Shown: in pieces, positions 28,347 to 38,101 of the stretch | Numbering within the stretch: position 1 is the stretch's first letter | Layout: the number at the start of each line of letters is the position of its first letter | NCBI RefSeq assembly: GCF_014595955.1 | Contig: NZ_JABVCF010000019.1 | Span: forward strand, 1 to 64,000 | Length of the DNA: 64,000 nucleotides | Reading direction: 5' to 3' | From: Pseudaminobacter soli (ex Zhang et al. 2022) | Lineage (GTDB): Bacteria > Pseudomonadota > Alphaproteobacteria > Rhizobiales > Rhizobiaceae | Position numbers and translations under genes: made by a program | The notes under the pieces: model-generated | The model's input: only the letters and a program-made list of their open reading frames with translations | Told to the model about the DNA's origin: nothing | Databases searched by the model: none

Positions 28347-28765
28347 GGAGTGTCTCCTTTGCACTCGGTCAGTTTGTTCAGGTGATAAGATGCTGGCCTG
28401 CTCCCGCGCTGCGGGATCGGCTTACATGTGTTGGCAGGCTGGAGAGCCGTTCTGGCCTCAAGCTACTCAATTCGCTTGGGACCCTCCGCGGACCTTACAC
28501 TGCTAGTCCGCTCGCCCGGTGGTCGGGCTCCGAAGGGCTGGAGCGTTGGCGCGATAAATCACGCGCCTTAGTCGCTCCGTATTCGGCAGCGCTGGATGTA
28601 GTCGGAGATTACATTGCGTGCCCCGCGAATGAAGTACCCAGCGGGATACTTCGAGATGAAATAGCTCCGCTGGGAACCAATGCTGCGGACCCGCGAGACT
28701 TGTTGCATTTGAGGCATGACTGTCGCCCTACATGACCCCTAATGGCAGGTTCGAGCTCAGGGTGG
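28347..28765. other. Intergenic between core-less TnsB paralog and PIN gene
   Basis: About 420 bases. The only candidate gene on the minus strand is a 49-codon frame (28568-28717) with no ribosome site, too weak to call. A plus-strand frame (28382-28735) has no recognised product. The space could hold a transposon end, a small RNA or an antitoxin gene, but none can be shown. Confidence 0.3.
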
Positions 28766-29416
28766 TCAAAGCTGATCCACTGATGCTTCTGCCGGGTTGA
28801 CTTGACCGCGGTGAACGGCGTTCGGGGGTATCAGAATCTCTTGTGGCTCGTGAGAGAGGGCCACTTCCTGGCGGTCGATTACCCACCTTGACACCGCCGG
28901 ATTGAAGAGGCCGGGCAACCGCATGTATCGATTGATAAGCACGAACTTCTTGGGGCTCGTGGAAGCAATCGGCATCGCTAGAACCAACGCGGTTGAAGCC
29001 ACCCGGATGTCCTGGAACAACCGCTGCTTTGTCTCCCGGGGGTCAGGGGCGCTCAGCCAGTGAAGTTGCCTGATCTGTTCTAGATCCCGCCGTGTCTCGT
29101 AAACGGCTTGACACTCAGGTACGTATCTCATGGCGAAGTAGGTGAAGAGGGCAGCCTTCCAAGCACGCAGTTGCCGTCCATGGGTAGGATGTAGAGTCTC
29201 CTCGGAAGCGATCCCGTGGTCGATCACTTCCAAGACTGCCTCCGGCACGAAAAGACAGTTAGGTGGTATGCAATCCGCCCATCTCCGGGCGGGCGTGTCT
29301 TTCTTGCATGGCCAGGTCTGGCTTACGACAGTGGCATCAACCACGAACCCGCCTGAACTGGCGCTAGCTTCCGATTCACCGTTTGTAATCAAGCCTGCAT
29401 CGTAGTTCCGTTTCAT
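28766..29416 (-). CDS. PIN-domain (VapC/FitB-like) ribonuclease
   Basis: 216 residues from ATG 29416, with AGGAGG eight bases upstream; the frame reads 23 codons further. After a 23-residue leader comes a PIN-like pattern: FVVDATVVS (D27), VPEAVLEVIDHGI (E63) and, after LRAWKAALF, DIRVASTALVLAMPI (D136), ending near FNPAVSRWV. These match the acidic metal-binding residues of VapC/FitB toxins. The fourth acidic residue is not clear, and a ~40-residue tail is extra. No partner antitoxin of the usual kind lies beside it. It may be cargo or a maintenance gene of the Tn7-like element. PIN call by eye only. Confidence 0.55.
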   Translation of the reverse strand: MKRNYDAGLITNGESEASASSGGFVVDATVVSQTWPCKKDTPARRWADCIPPNCLFVPEAVLEVIDHGIASEETLHPTHGRQLRAWKAALFTYFAMRYVPECQAVYETRRDLEQIRQLHWLSAPDPRETKQRLFQDIRVASTALVLAMPIASTSPKKFVLINRYMRLPGLFNPAVSRWVIDRQEVALSHEPQEILIPPNAVHRGQVNPAEASVDQL

Positions 29417-31316
29417 CGTTAGTGCCTCCTTTTTTTTATCAGGAAGGGAGCACCCTATTCGCGACGAAGAGGAGCGCAAGATCATGTCTGAGTTCGATCA
29501 CGGACATCCAGAATAGAAAGGTAAGTAGTTGCAATGGCCGACATGGAGTGGCTGTAAGCATGCATCAACAAGCAATATACGAGTAGGAAGAGGTGTAGGG
29601 GTATGTCACGAATCCTTGGGTCGGCCTCGGAGAAATTGGCGTATATTTGCGCCATTCAGAAAAGCCCGGAGCCAGGTTTGAATCCTCTAACTAGCGTAGC
29701 CTGTCCGCTCGAATTCGCTCCCTTTTTCTCTGGCTTCACACACGGGGATTGACCGATGTGTTGCCACGGCATTGAGCCCGCGCCAGAGGCTCACGAAGGA
29801 AACTGAGACTGGGATTCGAGTTCGTTCGCCTTAGGGGCGCGGCCGTACTCGTTTTCCCCGTAATGCTCCACAGAGGTGGCCGCGACGAAACCTTCTGTTT
29901 TCGGTGTCGGTCGTCCATGCCCACAGCCAAATCTGGACACGACGCGTGCTTTCCGACCACGCCCAGAAGGGACCAAATCTTGAACAGTTGGATTGGCAGG
30001 GACTCGTTGTGGTCCGCAGGGCTACTGAAGCAAGCACGGATGATCCCACCCGCATCTTCTCCTGTGCGAGTTGGGCTGAGCGACGACAGAGAGTGCGAAG
30101 CCTACGATCACAATCCTCTATTCGTACGGAGCCCATCACTAAAGTTCACGCGCGAGCGACAGGATTCATGTGGTCACCAGCCGAAGGAGCGGGCACGTCA
30201 ATGCTGATGAATACGACACAGGGCGGGGAGGGGCTTCTGCGTTCTGATCTTCAATCACGCGGCTGTTGGCATCCCCGACGCTAACCGAATCCTTGCCGAC
30301 AGCCTGATGCGCGCACGAGACCTGCGCTCCGGAAATGAACCATCCTATGGAGCCAATGGCGAGAAGCTGTACTGAATTTGGCCTGGCGGAGCCCATCTGC
30401 CGACCTCGCCGCCGGCTGTATCGAGACCGGGTTGGCCTTCCTCGCGTAACGCGAATGCACGGAGATGTGAACAGTCGCACATGCGGGAGTCGCTGCGCGA
30501 AACGAAAATGGGGCGTGCAGTATGGTTGCGCGGGCGCGCTTAGTCCTTTTGCGGAGAGTGGGACCTCGGCCCACCTGTCGTAGCAGCCGAGGCCTCATTG
30601 TTGGTCAGACGATGACGGAGACAATGCTCCTGTCGGCGCTGTCGGCGTTCTGCTGCCTGCTGTCGGAGGCGCATTGATCATGGAGGAGCAGAAGAAAGGC
30701 GGGAGGTGGGGGCCTAGCTACTTCATCGTCCAAGGCAGGTGCCCCGACAAGCGGTCCGTCGAGACTTCGCAGGCTTGATTGCGAATGCCAGACAACTAGC
30801 CACGAGGATGTCACCGCCAGCAACATGGAGCGTGTCATCGGGGCACTTCTCGGCCAACAACGTGAGCAATCCCCCAGAGTTTCGCCGCGATCGAGCTGAT
30901 GGGGCTGGAGAGAATGGTTTTGGTGTAGGCGAGGGCGGGCGGCACCGGCACCGAAGGGGCTGGCGAAGAAAATGGCGGAGTGGATCAAGCCGGGCTTAGC
31001 AGGCCTGGTTCGCTTCCTGAAGGGCGAGTAGAAGCTGCAGCATGCGACGGTCATGGATTGGAGCAGCGACTCGTGAGCCGATCCAATCGCTCCCGTGCCA
31101 AATGTTATGTATGGCTGCTTTGCGCACGATGTAGGTCATTCCGCGGGCCCCTCCCTTCCTCCAGAAGCGGACATGGCCATCGTCAACGAGAAAGCGCCAC
31201 GGACGGTCATTAACTCAAAGCCGTGACGGCGCGATCGCCCGAACCAGACGACGTTAGTAAATACAGCTTTCCATAGCTGTTTTAATCGGCCGTTGAATCA
31301 TGGCAATTGAGCGCGC
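29417..31316. other. 1.9-kb gene desert
   Basis: No frame here has a ribosome site, a conserved motif or a plausible protein composition. Bases 29490-29760 are more AT-rich than the rest of the window. 30600-31060 has broken frames (for example KMAEWIKPGLAGLVRFLKGE on plus) that may be a decayed gene. 31106-31174 is a copy of the dispersed repeat. The PIN-side end of the Tn7-like element should lie in the left part, but its terminus was not identified. Confidence 0.4.
31106..31174 (+). repeat. Dispersed repeat, copy 2
   Basis: Bases 31120-31174 match 42480-42534 at 47 of 55 positions without gaps, in direct orientation. The segment before it (ATGTATGGCTGCTTTGCGC) matches copy 1 read on the minus strand. 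It ends in CCTCCAGAAGCGGACAT. No coding frame fits. Confidence 0.65.
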
Positions 31317-33326
31317 TCAGACCCAGTCGCGCGAAATCCTGGGGTTCCAGCTACGGCTCAACACGCGCTCGCCGTTTTCGAACACGTCGAGTTCGCAGTT
31401 CAGTATGAAGTGCTCCCTGGTAGAGCGGACGCGGATACGCGAAGTGATCCTGATGTCCCAGTCCTCGCGCTGGAACGAATTGGTCTGATGGAACTCGGTC
31501 ACCATGCTGCATGGATCGTCCAGTACGATCGAATGCTCGCGCCAGGCGTCGTTCTCCGTCACCAGGCCGACATCGGGAATGAGGTTCACCCCTTCCGCGC
31601 CATACCCGCCAGTTCCGGCCAGCTTGCGCACCACCTTGTTGTTGACCGGGTCGAAGACGATCGAACGCTGGAACTCGCGACCGGGGCGAATGTTGATCAT
31701 CTCGACACGGCCCGCGGTCTCGCGCGGAAGGAAGGAGACATTGCCGTCCTCGCCGCCGGAGCGCGTCGGCAAAATAAGCGTGCCCGAATCGCGGACCTTC
31801 AATTCCACCCGCTCGGGGGAAGGCCAGACCACCGGCCAATAGCTGGGCGACAGCGAGACGCGGATGCGGTGGCCGGCCGGTAGGCGGTAGCCGACGGCGC
31901 TCAGTTTCACGCTGACGTCGTAATAGGCACCCGGCTGCAGAGGCTCGGGAAACTCGCTGCCGTCGCGGTGGGCAAGGTTGAGGAAGCCCATGGCCATCTT
32001 GGTAACGGAACCGTCGGGACGCACGTCGCTAAGCCGCACGGCAAGCTGCGCCAGCGGCTTGTCGGCTGCGACCTTGATGTCGAGCCGGCCGTTGCCGAGG
32101 ATCTCCATCGGCTCGTCCAGCGGCTCGCTGTCGAAGGTGAGCGACAGGGAATCGTCATAGCGCTGGTCCGGCGCCTGCTCATGCGGCATGGCGATGGCGC
32201 CCCAGTCGCCGCCGAACTGGCCGACCAGCAGGTTGTACGGCAGGGTCGTTTCTGAAAGCGTGCCGGGACTGACGCTGAGCCCCGCATCGGTGAGATTGAA
32301 CCGGCGCTCCTGCACATTGGGTGAAGGCCAATCGGCCTCGCCGATCCAGCGGCCCTCGCGGAATTCGTAATGGGTCTGCGGCGGAGCGCTGTCGACGATA
32401 TAGGCGCGCAGCTTCGACTCCTCCATGACGCCGTTGTCGACGCCCTTGAGGAAATGGTCGAACCAGCGCACCGCTTCCTGCAGGAAGCCGATCTGCGGCG
32501 CCGGCACGCCGTCATGCGGATAGACATGCGCCCAGGGGCCCATGATGCATTTGGTCGGGCAGGTGAGCTTTTCGGCCATGCGCATCAGCGCGGTCTTGTA
32601 GCCGTCCACCCAGCCGCCGACGAGCAGAGTCGCAGCGGTGATGGCGCTATAGTCCTCGCAGATCGAGCCATGCTTCCAGAAGGCATCCCGCCGCTGGTGC
32701 CCGAGCCAATCCTCCAGCGGGCAGGTCAGGCCGTCGAGCCGCTCCTGCCACATGCTGCGCCAGTTCTCGCCGACCAGCGCTGGGTCCGGTGGGCGAGGCA
32801 GGAAAGTCTGCAGCACCGCGCCCCAGTCGAGCCCGTCGACCAGCAGGCAGCCGCCCATGAAATGGATGTCGTCGGCATAGCGGTCGTCGGTGGCGGCGAC
32901 CGGAATGATGGCACGCAGTGCCGGCGGACGCCTTGCCGCAATCTGCAGACAGTTGAACCCACCCCAAGACTTGCCGATCATGCCGACCGCGCCGCTACAC
33001 CAGTCCTGGCGGCTCAGCCAGTCGATGGCGTCGAGCGCGTCTTCCTGTTCCTGCAGGGCGTATTCGTCCGTGAGCACGCCCTCGGAATCGCCCGATCCGG
33101 CAAGGTCGAGCCGCACCGCGACAAAACCCTGCCGGGCGAAATAGCCATGCATCGGTTCATCGCGATAGCGGGTCACGTCGCGCTTGCGATAGGGGATATA
33201 TTCCAGGATGACGGGAAGTCGCTCCGTCGTCACCGGCTTCCAGACGCGGGCCGACAGCTTGCGGCCGTCCCGCGTCGGGATGACGAAATGTTCGATGACT
33301 TCGACAGCGACGTTGTTCTGCTTCAT
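31317..33326 (-). CDS. CocE/NonD family hydrolase (peptidase S15 type)
   Basis: 669 residues. The alpha/beta-hydrolase N-half shows IPTRDGRKLSARVWKP, RLDLAGSGDSEG and the nucleophile serine in IGKSWGG; the catalytic histidine is probably in IMGPWAHVYPHDG. The C-half is the jelly-roll X-Pro-dipeptidyl-peptidase-like domain. Such enzymes cleave esters, amides or N-terminal prolyl peptides (cocaine esterase, glutaryl-cephalosporin acylase, PepX). There is no signal peptide, so it acts in the cytoplasm. It follows the solute-binding gene by 44 bases and probably hydrolyses what the importer brings in. Confidence 0.88.
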   Translation of the reverse strand: MKQNNVAVEVIEHFVIPTRDGRKLSARVWKPVTTERLPVILEYIPYRKRDVTRYRDEPMHGYFARQGFVAVRLDLAGSGDSEGVLTDEYALQEQEDALDAIDWLSRQDWCSGAVGMIGKSWGGFNCLQIAARRPPALRAIIPVAATDDRYADDIHFMGGCLLVDGLDWGAVLQTFLPRPPDPALVGENWRSMWQERLDGLTCPLEDWLGHQRRDAFWKHGSICEDYSAITAATLLVGGWVDGYKTALMRMAEKLTCPTKCIMGPWAHVYPHDGVPAPQIGFLQEAVRWFDHFLKGVDNGVMEESKLRAYIVDSAPPQTHYEFREGRWIGEADWPSPNVQERRFNLTDAGLSVSPGTLSETTLPYNLLVGQFGGDWGAIAMPHEQAPDQRYDDSLSLTFDSEPLDEPMEILGNGRLDIKVAADKPLAQLAVRLSDVRPDGSVTKMAMGFLNLAHRDGSEFPEPLQPGAYYDVSVKLSAVGYRLPAGHRIRVSLSPSYWPVVWPSPERVELKVRDSGTLILPTRSGGEDGNVSFLPRETAGRVEMINIRPGREFQRSIVFDPVNNKVVRKLAGTGGYGAEGVNLIPDVGLVTENDAWREHSIVLDDPCSMVTEFHQTNSFQREDWDIRITSRIRVRSTREHFILNCELDVFENGERVLSRSWNPRISRDWV

Positions 33327-33370
33327 GTTTCTGGGTCAATCCGGAATTTTTTAGTGAGCGTGGCGGCGGC

Positions 33371-34978
33371 TCAGACAAACCACCAGCGCTCGAGAATGCG
33401 ATTGCCGTCCATCTCGAAGTTCGAGTTCAGCTCGCCATGCGCGACCGCCTTGGAATGCGCGGCGACGTGGTTGCTGAAAGCGATGACATTGGCGCCGCCA
33501 TCGTCATGGATCAGTTGCTGCATCTCGGCATACATGGCGGCGCGCTTTTCCTCGTCGAGTTCGCCGCGCGCGGCCAGCAGCAGCTCGTCAAAGCGTGCAT
33601 TGTGCCAGTTGGTGTCGTTCCACGACGAATGCGAGGCATAGGCCGTCTCGAACATCAGGTCGCAGGTCGGCCGCCCGCCCCAGGTGGACATGCACCAGGG
33701 CTTCTTCATCCAGACATTGTCCCAGTAGCCGTCCGCCGCCTCGCGCACGACATTGACGGTGATGCCGGCTTCGGCGGCGCGCGCGCTGATGAGGAGCGCG
33801 ACATCCACCGCGCCGTTGAAGGCGGCGTCCGAGGCCGACAGGTCGACCGTCAGGCTGTCCAGGCCGGCCTGCTTGAGATAGTGGCGCGCCTTTTCGGGGT
33901 CGAAGCCATGCTTGGGCGCCGGATCAATGGCGTATTTGATCGTCGGCGCGATCGGGTTGTCGTTGGCTACCGTGGCGGCGCCGAAGGCAACCTTTTCGAC
34001 GATCTCCTCGCGGTTGATCGCATGCTTGATGGCCAGGCGGACATTCAGGTCGTTGAACGGCGCGACCTGCGTGTTCATCAGCGAAATCCAGTGCGAGAAG
34101 CCGACGACGTTGTCGATCTCGATGTTCGGATTGCTGCGCAGCATCGGCAGCGTCTTCAGATCGCAGCGGCTCATATAGTGGATTTCGCCCGACAGGAGCG
34201 CGCTGGTGCGGGCGGTGACGTCGTTCATCACCAACAGCGTCACGTCGTCGAAATAGGGCAGGCCCGGCTTGTGGTAGTCGGGGTTGCGCACGCCCTTGGC
34301 GACGACGCCCGGCTGGAAGGATTCCAGCTTGTAGGGGCCGGCGCCGATGCCCTTTTCCCATTCGATCTGGTCGTCCCCCTTGGCCGGGAAGATGCCCAGA
34401 TGATAGTCGCTCGTGAGGAACGGGAAGTCGACATAGGGCGACTTCAGCTCGAACACGACGGTGCGCTCGTCCTGCGCGCTCACATTGGCGATGACGGCAA
34501 GGGCGCTCTTGGCGGCCGACTTGGAATTCTCGCCGCGATGGTAGTTGTAGGTGGCGACGACGTCGGCGGCGCGAACCGGCCGGCCGTCATGGAACACCAG
34601 CTTTTCGCGCAGTTTGAACATCCACTTGGTCGCCGAGGCATCGGATTCGAAGCTCTCAGCCAGGTTCGGCTGAACGCTGTTGTTGTGATCGATCTCGGTC
34701 AGGCCGGCGCCGAAGAAGGAGGGGCCGAACATCGAGGCATAGGGGCTGGTCCATGTGGCTGGGTCGAGCGAGTCGTTGGACGAGCCATCGGCGATGCCCA
34801 TGCGAAAGGAGCCCCCGCGCTTCGGTTCGGCAATGGCTGGGAAGCCCAGGAGCCCGGTGGCTAAAGCGGCAATGCCGGCGCCCGCCGCCAGCCGCATGAA
34901 GTCGCGTCGTCCCAGTGTGCCTTCTCGCACGGCGGAAATCATCGTCTGAAGGTCGATGCCATTGTTACGCGAAGCCAT
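33371..34978 (-). CDS. Peptide-type ABC transporter solute-binding protein (SBP family 5), Tat signal
   Basis: 535 residues from ATG 34978, with GGAGGG upstream. After about 25 residues comes a twin-arginine signal, LGRRDFMRLAAGAGIAAL, then the mature protein from about EPKRGGSFRMG. The fold is DppA/OppA-like (family 5). It binds a peptide-like ligand in the periplasm and passes it to the DppBC-type permeases encoded on the other strand. It heads the minus-strand pair with CocE; the promoter is in the divergent gap. Confidence 0.9.
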   Translation of the reverse strand: MASRNNGIDLQTMISAVREGTLGRRDFMRLAAGAGIAALATGLLGFPAIAEPKRGGSFRMGIADGSSNDSLDPATWTSPYASMFGPSFFGAGLTEIDHNNSVQPNLAESFESDASATKWMFKLREKLVFHDGRPVRAADVVATYNYHRGENSKSAAKSALAVIANVSAQDERTVVFELKSPYVDFPFLTSDYHLGIFPAKGDDQIEWEKGIGAGPYKLESFQPGVVAKGVRNPDYHKPGLPYFDDVTLLVMNDVTARTSALLSGEIHYMSRCDLKTLPMLRSNPNIEIDNVVGFSHWISLMNTQVAPFNDLNVRLAIKHAINREEIVEKVAFGAATVANDNPIAPTIKYAIDPAPKHGFDPEKARHYLKQAGLDSLTVDLSASDAAFNGAVDVALLISARAAEAGITVNVVREAADGYWDNVWMKKPWCMSTWGGRPTCDLMFETAYASHSSWNDTNWHNARFDELLLAARGELDEEKRAAMYAEMQQLIHDDGGANVIAFSNHVAAHSKAVAHGELNSNFEMDGNRILERWWFV

Positions 34979-35222
34979 AAGTTTCCCTCCCCTGTGCCGA
35001 TCGCGGCCCTGGCCTAATGCCCATCGGATTTCCTGCAAATCTTCGCGCTGTTGAAAAGCAAGTTCTCGTTGATCCCACTTTAAGCGGGGCTGAAGCTTGG
35101 GCCGCGAGGCGGCGGCATTTCAGCAAACGTTACGCTTGCTTCAAGCAAGATTTGTTTGCTCCGAAAGCGCGGCCGATCGTAACGAATATCCGGATTACCC
35201 CTTCAGCACGGTGCAGCAAGTT
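34979..35222. promoter_or_regulatory. Divergent promoter region of the CocE/peptide-importer module
   Basis: 244 bases between the divergent solute-binding and dehydrogenase genes. AT-rich patches are visible (around 35040-35075 and 35140-35185). AAGCAAG... at 35152 and the complementary CTTGCTT at 35137-35143 form a short imperfect dyad that a LysR protein could use; this is only suggestive. Confidence 0.35.
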
Positions 35223-36164
35223 ATGATAGTTGGATTCATCGGTCTCGGCATGATGGGCGCAAATGCCGCGCGCAACATCCTCCGCGCGGGCTACCCCATG
35301 GTCGTCCACGACATCAAGCCCGAGGCCGGAAAGCCGCTTATCGAAGCCGGCGCGAAATGGGCCGACACGCCCGCCGAGGTGATGCAGCAGGCCGACGTGG
35401 TGGTGACCATGGTCTATGGCCCGAAGGAGATCACCCAGGTGGTGAGCGGCGCCGACGGTTTCCTGTCGACCTCCTGCGAGGGCAAGTTCTGGATCGACCT
35501 GACCACTTCCAGCCCGAAGCTGATGCGCGAGCTGGCGGCCGAGTTCAAGGCTAAGGGCGGCGGTCCCGTCGATGCGCCGGTCACCGGCTCGGTCGATGCG
35601 GCGATCCGCGGCGACATGCCAATGTTCGTCGGCGGCGAGGACCAGGACGTGGAGAAGGTTCGCCCGATCATCGAGGCGATGGGCGAGGTCCGGCGCGTCG
35701 GTGCCTATGGCAACGGCTATGTCGCCAAGCTTGTCAACAACCAGCTTTGGAAGATACATGCCGCAGCGATCGGCGAGGCCATGGTTGCGGCCAAGCTGAG
35801 CGGACTTGATCCCGAGGTGTGGTGGGAAGTGATGAAGGGCGGCGCGGCCGACAGCTTTGTATTGCAGCACGACGTGCCGTCGATCTTCGCCGGACACTAC
35901 GATCCGTCCTTCCCGATCGCCCTGTGCCTGAAGGATCTGTCGCTGATCGAGGAACTGCTGGTGGAGACCGGCAATCGCTGCGAGCTGACGCGCGCCACCC
36001 ATGAACGCTTCCGCGAGGCGGGCGAGCGCTACGGCATGGGCGCCGGCGAGATGACCGTGTGCAAGGTGATCGAGGACGATGCCGGCATCGATTTGCGCGT
36101 CGAGGGCGACTGGGTAGCGCCGTGGAAGGTGCAGCACCCGACCGAGACGAAGAAGGCGGACTGA
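35223..36164 (+). CDS. NAD(P)-dependent dehydrogenase, 3-hydroxyisobutyrate dehydrogenase family
   Basis: 313 residues from ATG 35223 (MIVGFIGLGMMGANAARNI), which begins exactly with the dinucleotide-binding GxGxxG; a longer upstream frame has no homology. The substrate signature reads DAPVTGSVDAAIRGDMPMFV and the catalytic lysine lies in YVAKLVNNQLW. Family members oxidise beta-hydroxyacids or reduce tartronate semialdehyde. Placed at the head of a permease operon and divergent from the CocE hydrolase, it probably handles the hydroxyacid freed by hydrolysis. Substrate inferred. Confidence 0.85.
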   Translation: MIVGFIGLGMMGANAARNILRAGYPMVVHDIKPEAGKPLIEAGAKWADTPAEVMQQADVVVTMVYGPKEITQVVSGADGFLSTSCEGKFWIDLTTSSPKLMRELAAEFKAKGGGPVDAPVTGSVDAAIRGDMPMFVGGEDQDVEKVRPIIEAMGEVRRVGAYGNGYVAKLVNNQLWKIHAAAIGEAMVAAKLSGLDPEVWWEVMKGGAADSFVLQHDVPSIFAGHYDPSFPIALCLKDLSLIEELLVETGNRCELTRATHERFREAGERYGMGAGEMTVCKVIEDDAGIDLRVEGDWVAPWKVQHPTETKKAD

Positions 36165-36280
36165 CGCATGAACGCAAGGCTGGCGGCTTCCTGTCGGAAT
36201 GGCCGGCGCCAACAGGCGCCGGGGCCAGGCATGGCGCCGCCATCCGTCCTAGATTGCGCCGGCAAGCCGGAGACAGCGCG

Positions 36281-37252
36281 ATGACGCCGATGCTGCGCGC
36301 AATCGTCCTTCGGCTTGGCTCGGCGGCGCTGACGCTGCTTATCGTCTCCTCGCTGATCTTCGCGGCGCTTGAGATGCTGCCCGGGGGCTTTGCGCAGGCA
36401 ACGCTCGGCCAGGCGGCCACGCCCGAGGCGGTGGCTGCGTTCAACAAGGAACTCGGCCTGGACCGCCCGGCATTGGTGCGTTACCTCGAATGGCTGGGCG
36501 CGGCGGCGCAGGGTGACCTCGGCGTCTCCTATGCTGGCGGCAGCGGCTCGGCCAGACGCGACATCGCAACGCTCATCTCCGACCGACTCTACAACACCTT
36601 CTTCCTAGCCGCCTATGCGGCGCTTCTGGCCATTCCGCTGGCGCTGGCGCTCGGCATTTCCGCCGCCCTGTGGCGCAACAGCTGGTATGACCGCGTCGTC
36701 AACACCTCGACGCTGGCGGCTATCGCGCTGCCGGAATTCTTCGTCGCCTATGTGCTGATCTATTGCCTCGCCATCAAGCTCAACCTTGCCGGCGCGCTTT
36801 CCAACGTCGATGCGAGCACCGGCTTTTTCGAGCACCTGAAGAAGGCGACGCTGCCGGCGCTGACGCTGACGCTGGTGATCCTCGCCCATATCATGCGCAT
36901 GACGCGGGCCTCGATCATCTCGCTGCTCGACAGCCCCTATGTTGAGATGGCGCGGCTGAAAGGCACCAGGCCGGCGAAGATTATCCTGCGCCATGTGCTG
37001 CCCAATGCCTGGGCGCCGATCATCTCCATCATCGTCTTCGACCTTGCCTATCTGATCAGCGGCGCGGTGGTGGTCGAGGTGGTGTTCGTCTATCCGGGCA
37101 TCGGACAATTGATGGTCGATGCCGTTTCCAGCCGCGACATGCCGGTGGTGCAGGCCTGCGCGCTGATCTTCGCCGTCACCTATGTCGGGCTGAACCTTCT
37201 GGCCGACATCATGACGACGATGACCAATCCGCAACTGCGATACAAGGCATGA
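36281..37252 (+). CDS. Peptide-type ABC transporter permease (DppB type)
   Basis: 323 residues from ATG 36281, with GGAGA eight bases upstream; the frame is open much further but without similarity. Six membrane segments, and the coupling segment ...MARLKGTRPAKIILRHVLPN typical of DppB/OppB. It follows the dehydrogenase by about 115 bases and precedes the second permease by four. Inner-membrane half of the importer fed by the solute-binding protein at 33371. Confidence 0.9.
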   Translation: MTPMLRAIVLRLGSAALTLLIVSSLIFAALEMLPGGFAQATLGQAATPEAVAAFNKELGLDRPALVRYLEWLGAAAQGDLGVSYAGGSGSARRDIATLISDRLYNTFFLAAYAALLAIPLALALGISAALWRNSWYDRVVNTSTLAAIALPEFFVAYVLIYCLAIKLNLAGALSNVDASTGFFEHLKKATLPALTLTLVILAHIMRMTRASIISLLDSPYVEMARLKGTRPAKIILRHVLPNAWAPIISIIVFDLAYLISGAVVVEVVFVYPGIGQLMVDAVSSRDMPVVQACALIFAVTYVGLNLLADIMTTMTNPQLRYKA

Positions 37253-37256
37253 GCGA

Positions 37257-38099
37257 ATGACCCGGCAGGAGAGGGCGCAGGCAGATCCCCTGCAGCGGCG
37301 GCGCATACCTATCAGCGGTGTGGCCGGGCTGATGGTGATTGCCGCCTATCTGGTGGTGGCGCTGTTCGCGCCGTTGATTGCGCCGCATGGCGAGGCCGAG
37401 ATCATCGGCCAGGCGCTGCTCCCGATGGGCGAGGGGTCTCTGCTCGGCACCGACCAGCTCGGCCGCGACGTGCTCTCGCGGCTGATTTATGGGGCGCGCA
37501 ACACGATCGGCATAGCCGCACTCACCACGGCGCTGTCCTTCCTCGTCGGCGGCTCGCTCGGCCTGTTAGCCGCCGTCGCGCCGACCTGGCTGGAGCTGGC
37601 GCTAAGCCGCATCTTCGACGCGCTGATGGCCATACCCTATCTGATCCTGGCGCTTGTGCTGCTGGCGGTGTTCGGGCGCAATGTCACCGCACTGGTGGTC
37701 ATACTCGGGCTGATCGATTCCACCCGCGTGTATCGACTGGCACGCGCCACCGCCTTTCCCATCGTGGTCAGCAACTATGTCACGGCCGCTCGCATCCGCG
37801 GTGAAAGCCGGTCGTGGATCATGTTCCGCGAAATCCTGCCCAACATCATCCCGCCGCTGGTCGCCGAATTCGGCCTGCGCTTCAGCTTCGTCTTCCTGTC
37901 GATCAGCGCGCTTTCCTTCCTCGGCGTCGGCATCCAGCCGCCGACCGCCGACTGGGGCTCCATGGTGGCCGAGAACAAGACGCTGATCATATATGGCAGC
38001 CCGGCGCCGCTTCTGCCGGCGGCGGCCATCGCCCTGCTGACGGTATCGATCAACTTCGTCCTCGACTGGCTGGTCAACAAGGCTGGCGGGAAACAGTGA
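37257..38099 (+). CDS. Peptide-type ABC transporter permease (DppC type)
   Basis: 280 residues. A short cytoplasmic N-terminus and first membrane helix are followed by LLGTDQLGRDVLSRLIYGAR, the family's signature before the transport domain, and the EAA-like region AARIRGESRSWIMFREILP. Second half of the transmembrane channel. Its stop codon overlaps a possible GTG start (38096) of the ATPase gene. Confidence 0.9.
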   Translation: MTRQERAQADPLQRRRIPISGVAGLMVIAAYLVVALFAPLIAPHGEAEIIGQALLPMGEGSLLGTDQLGRDVLSRLIYGARNTIGIAALTTALSFLVGGSLGLLAAVAPTWLELALSRIFDALMAIPYLILALVLLAVFGRNVTALVVILGLIDSTRVYRLARATAFPIVVSNYVTAARIRGESRSWIMFREILPNIIPPLVAEFGLRFSFVFLSISALSFLGVGIQPPTADWGSMVAENKTLIIYGSPAPLLPAAAIALLTVSINFVLDWLVNKAGGKQ

Positions 38100-38101
38100 G
38101 C

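Noticed and set aside
28568-28717. 49-codon minus-strand frame between the PIN gene and the core-less TnsB paralog
   Set aside because: No ribosome site, no antitoxin-like pattern and no similarity recognised; kept only as a note on the spacer.
29640-29700. A T-loop-like GGTTTGAATCC (29677-29687) suggesting a tRNA
   Set aside because: No D-arm, anticodon stem or acceptor pairing could be built around it; chance resemblance.
30605-31054. 149-codon minus frame rich in Pro, Ser and Arg in the gene desert
   Set aside because: Composition is like an antisense shadow, no ribosome site, no motif; the plus strand there is also broken.
36165-36280. Short plus frame overlapping the start of the first peptide permease (ATGA), like a leader peptide
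   Set aside because: GC-rich composition opens frames easily; no ribosome site and no regulatory hairpin pair was evident.
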